Notes under the pieces: generated by a model
Database searches by the model: none
Told to the model about the DNA's origin: nothing
Seen by the model: only the letters and a program-made list of their open reading frames with translations
Assembly: GCA_023411715.1 (NCBI GenBank)
Contig: JAEYOM010000033.1
Coordinates: 1-30,961, forward strand
From: Bacillota bacterium
GTDB lineage: Bacteria > Bacillota > Clostridia > Acetivibrionales > DTU013
Direction: 5' to 3'
Length of the DNA stretch: 30,961 bases
Translations under genes and position numbers: made by a program
Part shown: piece after piece, positions 15,561 to 23,324 of the stretch
Layout of the letters: each line of letters begins with the position of its first letter
Position numbering within the stretch: position 1 is the first letter of the stretch

Positions 15561-15608
15561 CAAAAATAATTTAACAAATCAAGTCCGAATTTATTGACGG
15601 AACAGGCT

Positions 15609-16454
15609 TCATGCCGCAAATCTCTTGCGCAGGAGAAACGTGGCAAAGAATGCCGCGGCAGCGATCAGCACTATTGTCGCACCTGTTGCAGTATTCCAGT
15701 AATACGAAAATATGAGTCCGGCTACCCCGGAAAACATCGAGATACCGACTGACACGGCATGATACTGGCGCACGTTATGCGTTATATTGCGTGAAGCCGC
15801 GGCAGGCAGCACGATAAGCGAATTGATGATCAAAAGGCCTACCCATTGGATCGTAATGGTTACAACGACAGCTATCGCTACCGTAAAAAGTATGTCTATT
15901 AAAAGTGTATTCACTCCGCGGCTCGATGCGAGCGATTGATTTATGCTGGTCAGCAGCACTTTGTTGAATATCAGGAGCCACATCAATATAACCACGAAGA
16001 AGGCGATCAGCAGCAGCAATATTTCAAAAGGCGATATACTGAGGATGTCTCCCACCAGGTACGAGGAAAATTTGTTGAAGCCTCCCCCTGCCGACATGAT
16101 CACGAGGCCTATCGCAACGGCGGTAGACGAGAATACGCCGATCACGGTATCGGTCGACGTTTTGGTCTTATTTTTAATAATAGTTATCGTGACAGCAAAG
16201 ATAACCGAGAACATAATTGCGCCCCAAATCGGCTGTATACCGCCTAGCAGGGCCCCTATTGCAACGCCTGTAAAAGCTCCGTGTCCAATCGAATCGGAGA
16301 AAAAGGCCATCCTGTTGCTTACGACCATCGTTCCCAAAAGTCCGAATACAGGGGTAAGCAGCAGAATTGCCAGCAGTGCGTTTTTCATAAAGTCATGCTG
16401 TACCCACTCGAACGGGAGCAGGATATCCACAAAGCTGTACCAAAGCTCTAGCAT
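15609..16454 (-). CDS. znuB: Zinc/manganese ABC transporter permease (ZnuB type)
   Basis: Membrane permease of the ABC-3 family, 281 residues with about eight or nine hydrophobic segments. Family marks include SNRMAFFSDSIGHGAFTGVAIG (split: SNRMAFFSDSIGHG and AFTGVAIG), TDTVIGVFSSTAVAIG, and QWVGLLIINSLIVLPAAASR. It would form the channel for divalent metal delivered by ZnuA and energised by ZnuC. It overlaps the znuC end by seven bases, so translation is coupled. Zinc versus manganese cannot be decided from the permease. Confidence 0.92.
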   Translation of the reverse strand: MLELWYSFVDILLPFEWVQHDFMKNALLAILLLTPVFGLLGTMVVSNRMAFFSDSIGHGAFTGVAIGALLGGIQPIWGAIMFSVIFAVTITIIKNKTKTSTDTVIGVFSSTAVAIGLVIMSAGGGFNKFSSYLVGDILSISPFEILLLLIAFFVVILMWLLIFNKVLLTSINQSLASSRGVNTLLIDILFTVAIAVVVTITIQWVGLLIINSLIVLPAAASRNITHNVRQYHAVSVGISMFSGVAGLIFSYYWNTATGATIVLIAAAAFFATFLLRKRFAA

Positions 16455-17335
16455 CGATCCTGCCTCCCCCCTATGTTTCCTTTATCGATATTTCCTTCAT
16501 CGATGTTTCCTTCACCAATATGTCCGTCGCCGGTAATCCCTTCATTTGGGGCAAAACGCGGGATACCGAATATTCTGAGCGTTCGTTCGTCATTGAATAC
16601 CTGCCCCGGCGTGCCGCTGGTGATAACGGTCCTGTTCAGTAGGACGACACGATCGGCATATTTGGCCACCAGTTCAAGATCGTGCGATACCAGTATTATA
16701 CTAAGGTCATAATTGCTTCTGAGATCGGAAACCGTGTTATAAAAAAGCTCCAGTCCTCCCTGGTCGACTCCCGAAACAGGTTCATCAAGCAGTAGCAGGT
16801 TCGGGACAGGATTCAGTGCAAGCGCGAGAAGTACGCGCTGCAGCTCGCCCCCTGACAAGGCGCCCAGCCTCCTGTTTAAAAGGTGTTCCGCCTTGACTTT
16901 GGAAAGGCCTTCTGTCGCCCTCCTCTTTATATTCGACGGTTTAAAAAGCCAGGCAGGCTTCCCTGAGCAGCTCGCAATGAACAGATCCAGCACGCTTGTC
17001 GGAGTGCCCGGATCAAAATCGAGATGCTGCGGTACATAACCTATTACAGGCATATCTCCGCGTATCCCGCCCGTACCCATGAATTTCAGTTCACCCGTAT
17101 GAGGGATCTCGCCCAGCAGCGCTTTAAGCAGCGTGCTTTTGCCTGCGCCGTTGGGCCCGATGATCGCCGTCATTTCACCGCAGTGTATATGTATATTTAC
17201 GTTTTGAAGAATATCGAGCTGACCCTTCCTGACTCCGAAGTTCTCGATCTTCGTGCAGCACAGGCCGCCGCATACTCCCTCGCATCCCGCATGGTTATGA
17301 ATATCTGTCATTTTTACCGCCGTTTCTACCGACAT
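16448..17335 (-). CDS. znuC: Zinc/manganese ABC transporter ATP-binding protein (ZnuC type)
   Basis: ATPase of 295 residues. Walker A GPNGAGKST is at 60-68, Q-loop in YVPQHLDF, signature LSGGELQR at 160-167, Walker B LLLLDEP near 180-186, and H-loop His218 in VSHD. Two extras stand out. The N-terminus before the ABC domain is His/Cys-rich (HNHAGCEGVCGGLCC, 13-27), a possible metal-binding tag. The C-terminus (266-295) has five-residue repeats such as GNIDE and GNIDK. The annotated ATG lacks a good ribosome site; ATG at residue 9 (MTDIHNHAGC) is an alternative. The gap to znuA is 27 bases. Confidence 0.93.
   Translation of the reverse strand: MSVETAVKMTDIHNHAGCEGVCGGLCCTKIENFGVRKGQLDILQNVNIHIHCGEMTAIIGPNGAGKSTLLKALLGEIPHTGELKFMGTGGIRGDMPVIGYVPQHLDFDPGTPTSVLDLFIASCSGKPAWLFKPSNIKRRATEGLSKVKAEHLLNRRLGALSGGELQRVLLALALNPVPNLLLLDEPVSGVDQGGLELFYNTVSDLRSNYDLSIILVSHDLELVAKYADRVVLLNRTVITSGTPGQVFNDERTLRIFGIPRFAPNEGITGDGHIGEGNIDEGNIDKGNIGGRQDRC
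16471..16530. repeat. 15-bp coding tandem repeat at the znuC end
   Basis: About four 15-bp units (plus strand TATGTTTCCTTTATC, GATATTTCCTTCATC, GATGTTTCCTTCACC, AATATGTCCGTCGCC) encode the GNI-D/G-E/K repeats at the ZnuC C-terminus, just upstream of the znuB start. Confidence 0.7.
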
Positions 17336-17362
17336 TTTCTGTATGGTAATTAACTTCTTAAT

Positions 17363-18268
17363 TTACTCCAGCGCTTCCTTTAATGTCCTGCCATTCTGCC
17401 GCATCGCCCCGATATAGGCGTCAAACGCATCCGGCGCAGAATCGCCGGTAACTACAGGGTCAAGCGTATATACCTTTGCGCCTGTTTCACGGGCAATGGC
17501 TTCAGCGGCTTTCGAAGAATACTGGGGCTCCGCGAACAAAGCTTTGCTTCCGGTTTCCACCACCGCGTCGATTATACCGCCAAGCTCCTTCGGCGACGGT
17601 TCCGAACCGGGTTCCCTCTCCACTACGGCTGTAATATTCAGACCAAATTCCTGGGCAAAATACGGAAAGGCCTCATGAAAAGTTATAATATCCCTGTTCT
17701 TTAACCCGTCGAGTTCCTTATGCATTTCTTCCTTCAAAGACTTGAGCTTATCAACGTATGCAGCCTTATTGGCGGAATATTGCTCCGCGTGCGAGGGATC
17801 GACCTTTGAAAGCTGATCTGCAATATTGTCCACACAAGTGATCTCATTTGTTATACTGACCCAAACATGCGGGTTTTCGGCTCCGCCACTGTCCTTGATA
17901 AGCGGTATACCTGCCGCCGCCGTGATGATCCTGAGATCCTTGCGCTGTTTTATCACGTCGTCCAGAAACGCTTCCATTCCAGCGCCGTTGATAACAAAAG
18001 CGTCGGCCTGTTCAAGCGTCTTGAGGTCATCAGGCTTGAGAGAGTAATCATGCAGGCACCCTGTCTGCGGTTTTGTCATATTTGTGACCGCAACGCCGGG
18101 AATATCCCTTGTAATATTAATCGCTGCTATATAAACCGGATAAAATGATGTAACTATATTAAAATCTGTTTTATCCACGGATGCCGTATCCCCTGCGATT
18201 CCGCAGCCGGTAAGCATAAACGCCAGTATCAGCAGAACCGCTATATTTGTAAAAAATCTCTTATGCAC
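17363..18268 (-). CDS. znuA: Zinc/manganese-binding lipoprotein (ZnuA type)
   Basis: Cluster A-I substrate-binding protein, 301 residues, tethered outside the membrane. The signal peptide ends in lipobox LTGC with Cys22. Likely metal ligands are His73 (CLHDYSL), His134 (ENPHVWVS), His198 (FHEAFPYF) and Asp270 (TLDPVV). The long His-rich loop of many zinc-specific ZnuA proteins is missing. The start is GTG with AGGAG seven bases upstream. It is first in the znuA-C-B cluster. No Zur or MntR box is recognisable in the 117 bases upstream, which contain a 14-bp tandem repeat. Confidence 0.92.
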   Translation of the reverse strand: MHKRFFTNIAVLLILAFMLTGCGIAGDTASVDKTDFNIVTSFYPVYIAAINITRDIPGVAVTNMTKPQTGCLHDYSLKPDDLKTLEQADAFVINGAGMEAFLDDVIKQRKDLRIITAAAGIPLIKDSGGAENPHVWVSITNEITCVDNIADQLSKVDPSHAEQYSANKAAYVDKLKSLKEEMHKELDGLKNRDIITFHEAFPYFAQEFGLNITAVVEREPGSEPSPKELGGIIDAVVETGSKALFAEPQYSSKAAEAIARETGAKVYTLDPVVTGDSAPDAFDAYIGAMRQNGRTLKEALE

Positions 18269-18330
18269 TGGTTACTCCTGTTGGAATTTTGAATATTTTG
18301 CCTGATCTCCTGCTTTTGAGCTAATGCTTC

Positions 18331-18372
18331 CTGATCCCCCGCACTTGATCCCCCGCACTTGATCCCCCGCCT
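18331..18372. repeat. 14-bp tandem repeat, three copies
   Basis: CTGATCCCCCGCAC, TTGATCCCCCGCAC and TTGATCCCCCGCCT follow one another between the solute-binding protein stop and the znuA start. Confidence 0.9.
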
Positions 18373-18384
18373 TAACTCTTCCCA

Positions 18385-19935
18385 TCAATGGACCGCTCTG
18401 AACTGATCGACCTGATTCTGCACTTCAGCGACAAGATTGTCTACTCCTGCATGCTTTTGCTCCTTTATATAAGCATCCACTTTGCTCTCATCATAATCCC
18501 CCATATATACACTTCGGTCCATATCCGTGTATCCCAGCTGCCTCAATGACTTTATCGAGTCAACCGTAGAATAATCCGGCCTGAACCCGTTGAGAGGGGG
18601 ATATTTGGTCTTTCTCTTGATTATATCATAATATTGTGCCACTTCCTCTTTTAATCCGGGAGTATTCGTACGCTCAAAGTCGAAATTTCTGAAAGGAGGT
18701 TTCCAAACCCAGTTGAAGAAGGAATATTCCAGGTTTATTCCTTCCGGCGGTTCTATGTAATCCTCTCTTTCAACATAATGCTTGCCTTTGACTCCGTACA
18801 TATAGAGATCGTAATTTTCCTGTGACGATTCGAGCCAGTTTATGAACATGAGCACCCTTTCCGCGTTCGTGGATTTTGCATTTATCACCACGCCGCTTTC
18901 CAAAGGGGTAATCCTGGCTGAAAGACCGTCATGCAGCTGGTATTCCTTGTAACTCCAGTCGGTAATCCCTTTTGCACGGACGAGTGAATTATAGCTGAAC
19001 TGTTCTCCGGCACGGCCTATGAAAGAGGCCCAGGTACCGCTCGTTATCATACCTGGATCTGTCTGGACTATACCACCTCTGTCTTTCATCAGGTAACCTT
19101 CATCCTTCCAGCCCTTTATCGTATTCAGGCAATCCTTGAAAACGGGCGTCTGCTCCCAGGCCTGTACCTTTACATCCGGGTCGTCCCATTTGTATACCAG
19201 GCCCAGCTGGTAATCCAGCACCGCATAGCCATATGCATCCGCAAACAGTCCGATCGTCGTATCATAGTAATTCAGCGGTATTATATTGGGTTCCTTTTCT
19301 TTTATCGTTTTAAGGAAAACTTCATAATCGTCGTAACTTTTAATTTCAGGGATATTGTATTTATCCATCAGATCCTGCCTTACTATTACACAGGTTCTGC
19401 TTGCATTCGGTATCCTTGCAGGCACGGCATATATTCTGTCTTTGACCTTTATCGCGTCGATGTCATCCTGCGTGAATTGCCTGTAGTAATTGGGGGCATA
19501 CTGAGGAAATGATTTGGTCAGATCTGCTATGTAACCTTCGTCTGCAAGCGTTTCAAGCGTAAAGGGGAAATAGTCCGAAAAATACATGGCGTCGCAGGGT
19601 ATACCGGCGGCTATATCAGACTTGATCTTTTCAAGATAAGCTTCCGGACGGTCGTATACGAAGCTGAACTGTATCTCCGTATTCAAATCCCGCTTAAGCC
19701 TGCCGTTTACAGCCTGCAAGACATCCTTGGAAGTCCCGGCGATATCATTGCCCTCAAAATAGAGGGCCAGCTTTTCAAATTTCAAATTGTCAGCATTAAC
19801 CTCAAAATCATTGGCTGTCGGAAGAAATTCATCCTCTTCGCTGTCCCTGTCCCTGAGCAGCAGGAATGCCGCGGCTCCCCCCGCAATGAGCACTGTTAGG
19901 ATTACCGAAATGATAATGATCAGTTTCTTATTCAC
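18385..19935 (-). CDS. Extracellular solute-binding protein, membrane-anchored (LplA-like)
   Basis: A 516-residue family 1 type solute-binding protein, probably for an oligosaccharide or similar. Residues 1-27 are a single hydrophobic segment (KLIIIISVILTVLIAGGAAA) followed by RDRDSEEDE. There is no lipobox cysteine, so it is an uncleaved anchor or non-lipid signal. The fold is supported by YFSDYFPFTLETLADEGYI, RIYAVPARIPNASRTCVIVR and the C-terminal half with LNGFRPDYSTVDSIK, as in Paenibacillus/Clostridium LplA-like proteins. The start is GTG with AAGGA nine bases upstream. No sugar permease is adjacent, so it is an orphan that would need a transporter elsewhere or act as a sensor partner. 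No terminator separates it from znuA. Confidence 0.85.
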   Translation of the reverse strand: MNKKLIIIISVILTVLIAGGAAAFLLLRDRDSEEDEFLPTANDFEVNADNLKFEKLALYFEGNDIAGTSKDVLQAVNGRLKRDLNTEIQFSFVYDRPEAYLEKIKSDIAAGIPCDAMYFSDYFPFTLETLADEGYIADLTKSFPQYAPNYYRQFTQDDIDAIKVKDRIYAVPARIPNASRTCVIVRQDLMDKYNIPEIKSYDDYEVFLKTIKEKEPNIIPLNYYDTTIGLFADAYGYAVLDYQLGLVYKWDDPDVKVQAWEQTPVFKDCLNTIKGWKDEGYLMKDRGGIVQTDPGMITSGTWASFIGRAGEQFSYNSLVRAKGITDWSYKEYQLHDGLSARITPLESGVVINAKSTNAERVLMFINWLESSQENYDLYMYGVKGKHYVEREDYIEPPEGINLEYSFFNWVWKPPFRNFDFERTNTPGLKEEVAQYYDIIKRKTKYPPLNGFRPDYSTVDSIKSLRQLGYTDMDRSVYMGDYDESKVDAYIKEQKHAGVDNLVAEVQNQVDQFRAVH

Positions 19936-20047
19936 AACAATAATTCCTTCCCAATCATATTTTAAATTGGCAAGTCAATACAAAAGCTGTCTTAGATATG
20001 TACATAAGGCCATAAGCAATCATCGGCCAAGTTAATTATGTATTCTA

Positions 20048-20076
20048 ATATTACCGTCCCACCCATATTGTGTCAA
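20048..20076 (-). promoter_or_regulatory. Promoter of the solute-binding protein gene
   Basis: TTGACA (20076-20071) and TAATAT (20053-20048) on the minus strand with a 17-base spacer, about 110 bases before the GTG start. It lies inside a possible decayed REP-like sequence. Confidence 0.6.
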
Positions 20077-20115
20077 TACGGCAATGTGGTTCTATTGTCC
20101 CGTTTAATTCGGGAC
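20053..20115. repeat. Possible decayed REP-like element
   Basis: ACCGTCCCACCC (20053-20064) and GGTTCTATTGTCCCG resemble the REP-like arms at 15 kb (AACCGTCCCC and GGTTCTTTTGTTCC). A six-base stem GTCCCG/CGGGAC (20097-20102, 20110-20115) lies at one end. The match is partial. Confidence 0.35.
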
Positions 20116-20160
20116 TTGTACATGGTATAATTCTCAGTCCCCCCTCATAAATTTTGATCT

Positions 20161-20200
20161 TTAAAAAAGAGTGTACAGCCGAAGACGGTCGTACACCCTT
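20161..20200 (-). terminator. Terminator of the transketolase gene
   Basis: Stem 20171-20196 with outer GTGTAC/GTACAC and inner GCCG/CGGT pairs. On the minus strand it is followed by six T. T runs on both strands could also stop plus-strand transcription. Confidence 0.8.
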
Positions 20201-20227
20201 TTTTTTGTTTCAATTTCCTAAATCATT

Positions 20228-22213
20228 TTACTTCAAAAGCTTCGTAGCTCTTTCCAGAATATTTTCCACAGTGAAACCATACTTTTTGAACAGCAGTTCT
20301 GCAGGCGCGGATTCTCCGAAATGGTCGATGGAGACTATGTCGCCCTTCAGGCCTACATATTTATGCCATCCGAAGGAAGAAGCCGCCTCAACGGCAAGGC
20401 GCTTTTCGACGCCGGAGGGTAGCACGGATTCCTTATAGGCGGCGTCCTGTTCCTCGAACAGTTCCCATGACGGCATACTTACGACACGTGCCGCTACGCC
20501 GCGTTCTATAAGCTGTTTTCCGGCTTCATAGACGAGCTGTACTTCGGATCCTGACGCCATAAGGACTATTTCCGGCTTCTTTCCGGAATCAAGGATCGTG
20601 TAGGCGCCCTTCATTGCGTTCATACCCGTCATTTCAAGCTGCGGAAGATTCTGCCTTGTTAGGATGAGCGCTGTCGGGGAGTGCTTTCTCGACATTGCCG
20701 CATACCAGCCTGCCGCGGTTTCCTTGGAATCGCACGGTCTGAAAACGACAAAGCCGGGAATGCTCCTCAGTGAAGCCAGCTGTTCGATCGGCTGGTGAGT
20801 AGGACCGTCCTCGCCCACACCGATACTGTCATGTGTCAGTATATATGTTACAGGCAGCTTCATCAATGCTGAAAGCCTCATAGAATGCTTCATGTAATCG
20901 CAGAATACGAAGAATGTCGAAACATAAGGTTTTAGCCTGCCGTGTGCGGCTATGCCGTTCGATATGGCAGCCATCGCATGCTCACGTACGCCGAAGTGCA
21001 GGTTGGAGCCGCTCTTGTCTTCAGTGGAGAAATCCCCCCTGCCCTTCATATAGGATTTGTTCGAGGGAGCAAGGTCTGCGGATCCGCCTATCAGGTTCGG
21101 TACGATAGCCGCCATCCTGTTCAGGGACTCTTCCGAGCATGACCTCGTTGCCTTGGGCTTGTTCTCGTATGTCCAGTAAGCGCTGTCTTCCGGCAGTGCT
21201 GCAACATAGTCCTTGTTCTTCCAGCCGTCCCACTCGGAAGCAAGCTCGGGGAATTCCTTCCTGTATGCTTTCAGCAGGTTGCTCCAGTTATTTTCCATTT
21301 TCTCCGCCTCATCGCGGAACTGCTTCATGGAGCCGGCAACCTCTGCGGGCACATGGAATTCCTCTGTATAATCCCATCCCAGGAATTCCTTTGTAGCCTT
21401 TATATTATCTGCTCCGAGCGGTTCGCCGTGGGCGGAGCATTTGCCCTGTTTCGACGGGCAGCCGTAACCGATCTGGTTTTTGACCTTGATCAGCGTAGGC
21501 TTGTTATTTTCGGCCTTTGCAGCTTTGATAGCCCTGTCGATATCATCGATGTTTGTGCCGTCCTCGACAGTGAGAGTATGCCAGCCATAGGCTTCGAAAC
21601 GTTTCGAGACGTCTTCGCGGAAGGCTATATCCGTAGTACCTTCGATGGTTATATTGTTTGAATCGTAAAGGACGATAAGTTTTCCAAGCCCAAGAGTGCC
21701 GGCAAGTGAAGCGGCTTCGGATGAAATCCCCTCCATCATGCAGCCGTCTCCCGCGATTACGTAAGTATAATGGTCAACGACCGGGAAGCCCGGCTTGTTG
21801 AATTTCTTTGCCAGATAAGCTTCAGCCATGGCCATTCCGACGGCGTTGGCCATACCCTGGCCCAGAGGTCCCGTGGTTATTTCAACGCCCCTGGTATGAC
21901 CGTACTCCGGATGACCGGGCGTAAGGCTGCCCATCTGCCTGAAGTTTTTGAGATCGTCGATGCTCAGCCCGTATCCAAAGAGGTGCAGCAGCGAATAAAT
22001 GAGCATGGAACCGTGTCCTGCAGATAATACGAAACGGTCGCGGTCATCCCAGTCAGGATCCGCGGGATTATGTTTGAGATTTTTTGCCCAAAGCGTGTAC
22101 GCCATCGGAGCCGCACCCATAGGAAGGCCCGGGTGCCCCGAATTTGCCTTCTGGACTGCTTCAGCGGCCAGCAGCCTCAGCGTATTTACAGTCAATTGAT
22201 CGACTTTATTCAT
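20228..22213 (-). CDS. tkt: Transketolase
   Basis: Thiamine-diphosphate enzyme of the non-oxidative pentose phosphate pathway, moving two-carbon ketol units between sugar phosphates. At 661 residues it is full length. Seen are the N-terminal ANSGHPGLPMGAAPMAY, GPLGQGMANAVGMA, the ThDP motif GDGCMMEG ... YDSNN, the pyrimidine domain HDSIGVGEDGPTHQPIEQL, and the C-terminal domain with VSMPSWELFE. I set the start at 22213 (MNKVDQLTVN) because AGGAGGT lies just upstream; 31 extra codons to 22306 would run into its promoter. It has its own promoter and terminator. Confidence 0.97.
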   Translation of the reverse strand: MNKVDQLTVNTLRLLAAEAVQKANSGHPGLPMGAAPMAYTLWAKNLKHNPADPDWDDRDRFVLSAGHGSMLIYSLLHLFGYGLSIDDLKNFRQMGSLTPGHPEYGHTRGVEITTGPLGQGMANAVGMAMAEAYLAKKFNKPGFPVVDHYTYVIAGDGCMMEGISSEAASLAGTLGLGKLIVLYDSNNITIEGTTDIAFREDVSKRFEAYGWHTLTVEDGTNIDDIDRAIKAAKAENNKPTLIKVKNQIGYGCPSKQGKCSAHGEPLGADNIKATKEFLGWDYTEEFHVPAEVAGSMKQFRDEAEKMENNWSNLLKAYRKEFPELASEWDGWKNKDYVAALPEDSAYWTYENKPKATRSCSEESLNRMAAIVPNLIGGSADLAPSNKSYMKGRGDFSTEDKSGSNLHFGVREHAMAAISNGIAAHGRLKPYVSTFFVFCDYMKHSMRLSALMKLPVTYILTHDSIGVGEDGPTHQPIEQLASLRSIPGFVVFRPCDSKETAAGWYAAMSRKHSPTALILTRQNLPQLEMTGMNAMKGAYTILDSGKKPEIVLMASGSEVQLVYEAGKQLIERGVAARVVSMPSWELFEEQDAAYKESVLPSGVEKRLAVEAASSFGWHKYVGLKGDIVSIDHFGESAPAELLFKKYGFTVENILERATKLLK

Positions 22214-22277
22214 AGTTACCTCCTGAGTATAGATATTTATATATTGTTTAATTCTTACAGCTATTTCTGTCATGCCA

Positions 22278-22306
22278 ATTATACTTAAATTGCTATTACT
22301 TTGCAA
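22278..22306 (-). promoter_or_regulatory. Promoter of tkt
   Basis: TTGCAA (22306-22301) and TATAAT (22283-22278) on the minus strand with a 17-base spacer, 65 bases before the ATG. Confidence 0.75.
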
Positions 22307-22313
22307 TATAGCA

Positions 22314-23069
22314 CTATACCGGAATCACCTCGACCTGCGCCCTGAATACGGTTTTCCCGTCGCCTTCGCTTACGCCTTCGATATAAACTCTGTTGGAATC
22401 CATTGCCGAAATGTCCCTGGACATAACAAGAGTGTCTCCCGGGAAAGCTTCCTTTATGTAGTTTACCTCGATTGCCCTCACCCTGTAATTTTTGTGGCTT
22501 TCGATGGGAAAACAGTCCATCGTGTAATCGATATGTCTCGTATTGTTTATATGCTCGTTGAAATCGACGTCACTGTAGCCGATCACCCTTCTATAGACCT
22601 CTTCAGGCTGTTCTGCCGGCTTAAGCCTGCCAGGTTTGCTGTCAAGTGCATGTTCGTCGATAAAGGGCGGATAGTTGATATTTATAAGATTGGTCTTCCT
22701 TAATTCGCGGGTGTTTATATCCATGAGGACCCAGCTGGAGACTGCCCGCGCGACGGCATTACCGGCTGCATCCCTGACAAGATAATCCCTCTCGAATTCC
22801 AGCCTTCCGGGCTGATGGGGCCAGGTCTCCACCGTTATCTCTTCATCCAGTGTCGGGATCCTTTCTATTTGTACCTTGATACGCGCAAGTACCCAGGTTA
22901 CCGAGAACTTCTCGGCAAGCGTAACCACACCGGCCCCGAGCTTTTCCGCAGCCACGCCGGCAGTATCCTGAAAAAGCCCGAAAAGTGAGCTTAGCTTCAG
23001 TTCCTTCTTGAAATCAACGTCGCTGTAGCCTATCTTGTATTTGTTCCTGTGTATTATCTGAGATTCCAT
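22314..23069 (-). CDS. Acyl-ACP thioesterase (FatA/TesA-like hotdog protein)
   Basis: Double-hotdog acyl-acyl carrier protein thioesterase of 251 residues that releases free fatty acids from acyl-ACP. Repeat one is IGYSDVDFKKELKLSSLFGLFQD (in parts IGYSDVDF and LFGLFQD). Repeat two is IGYSDVDFNEHINNTRHIDY, with Asn171 and His173 matching the catalytic N-x-H of plant FatA/FatB. VETWPHQPGRLEFERDY fits the family. Bacterial homologues are common in Clostridia. AGGA precedes the ATG, and an approximately 200-base leader separates it from a good promoter. Confidence 0.92.
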   Translation of the reverse strand: MESQIIHRNKYKIGYSDVDFKKELKLSSLFGLFQDTAGVAAEKLGAGVVTLAEKFSVTWVLARIKVQIERIPTLDEEITVETWPHQPGRLEFERDYLVRDAAGNAVARAVSSWVLMDINTRELRKTNLININYPPFIDEHALDSKPGRLKPAEQPEEVYRRVIGYSDVDFNEHINNTRHIDYTMDCFPIESHKNYRVRAIEVNYIKEAFPGDTLVMSRDISAMDSNRVYIEGVSEGDGKTVFRAQVEVIPV

Positions 23070-23269
23070 AACTTCATCCTGTTCTGATGTAATTTATTAA
23101 CAATAACAGGTACGTCGAGCGCCTGTAATTGCTGAACATGACTTCGCAAAGCTTATTGCGCAAGCACGTAAGCTGCATATTAACGCCGCGCAGCAGTTTC
23201 GCTATGTTCCGTTAATAGCGGCTCATCCTGCCAACCGCGGCAGAATGTGCCGGGTCGTCAATCAGCATA

Positions 23270-23298
23270 ATTATATCTTATTTACGCCGTGACAACAA
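23270..23298 (-). promoter_or_regulatory. Promoter of the thioesterase gene
   Basis: TTGTTG (23298-23293) and TATAAT (23275-23270) on the minus strand with a 17-base spacer. The predicted leader is about 195 bases, unusually long, with several short inverted repeats such as around 23145-23175; no known riboswitch is recognised. Confidence 0.65.
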
Positions 23299-23324
23299 CC
23301 TGACAATTCTTCCCGAAAGTCCTT

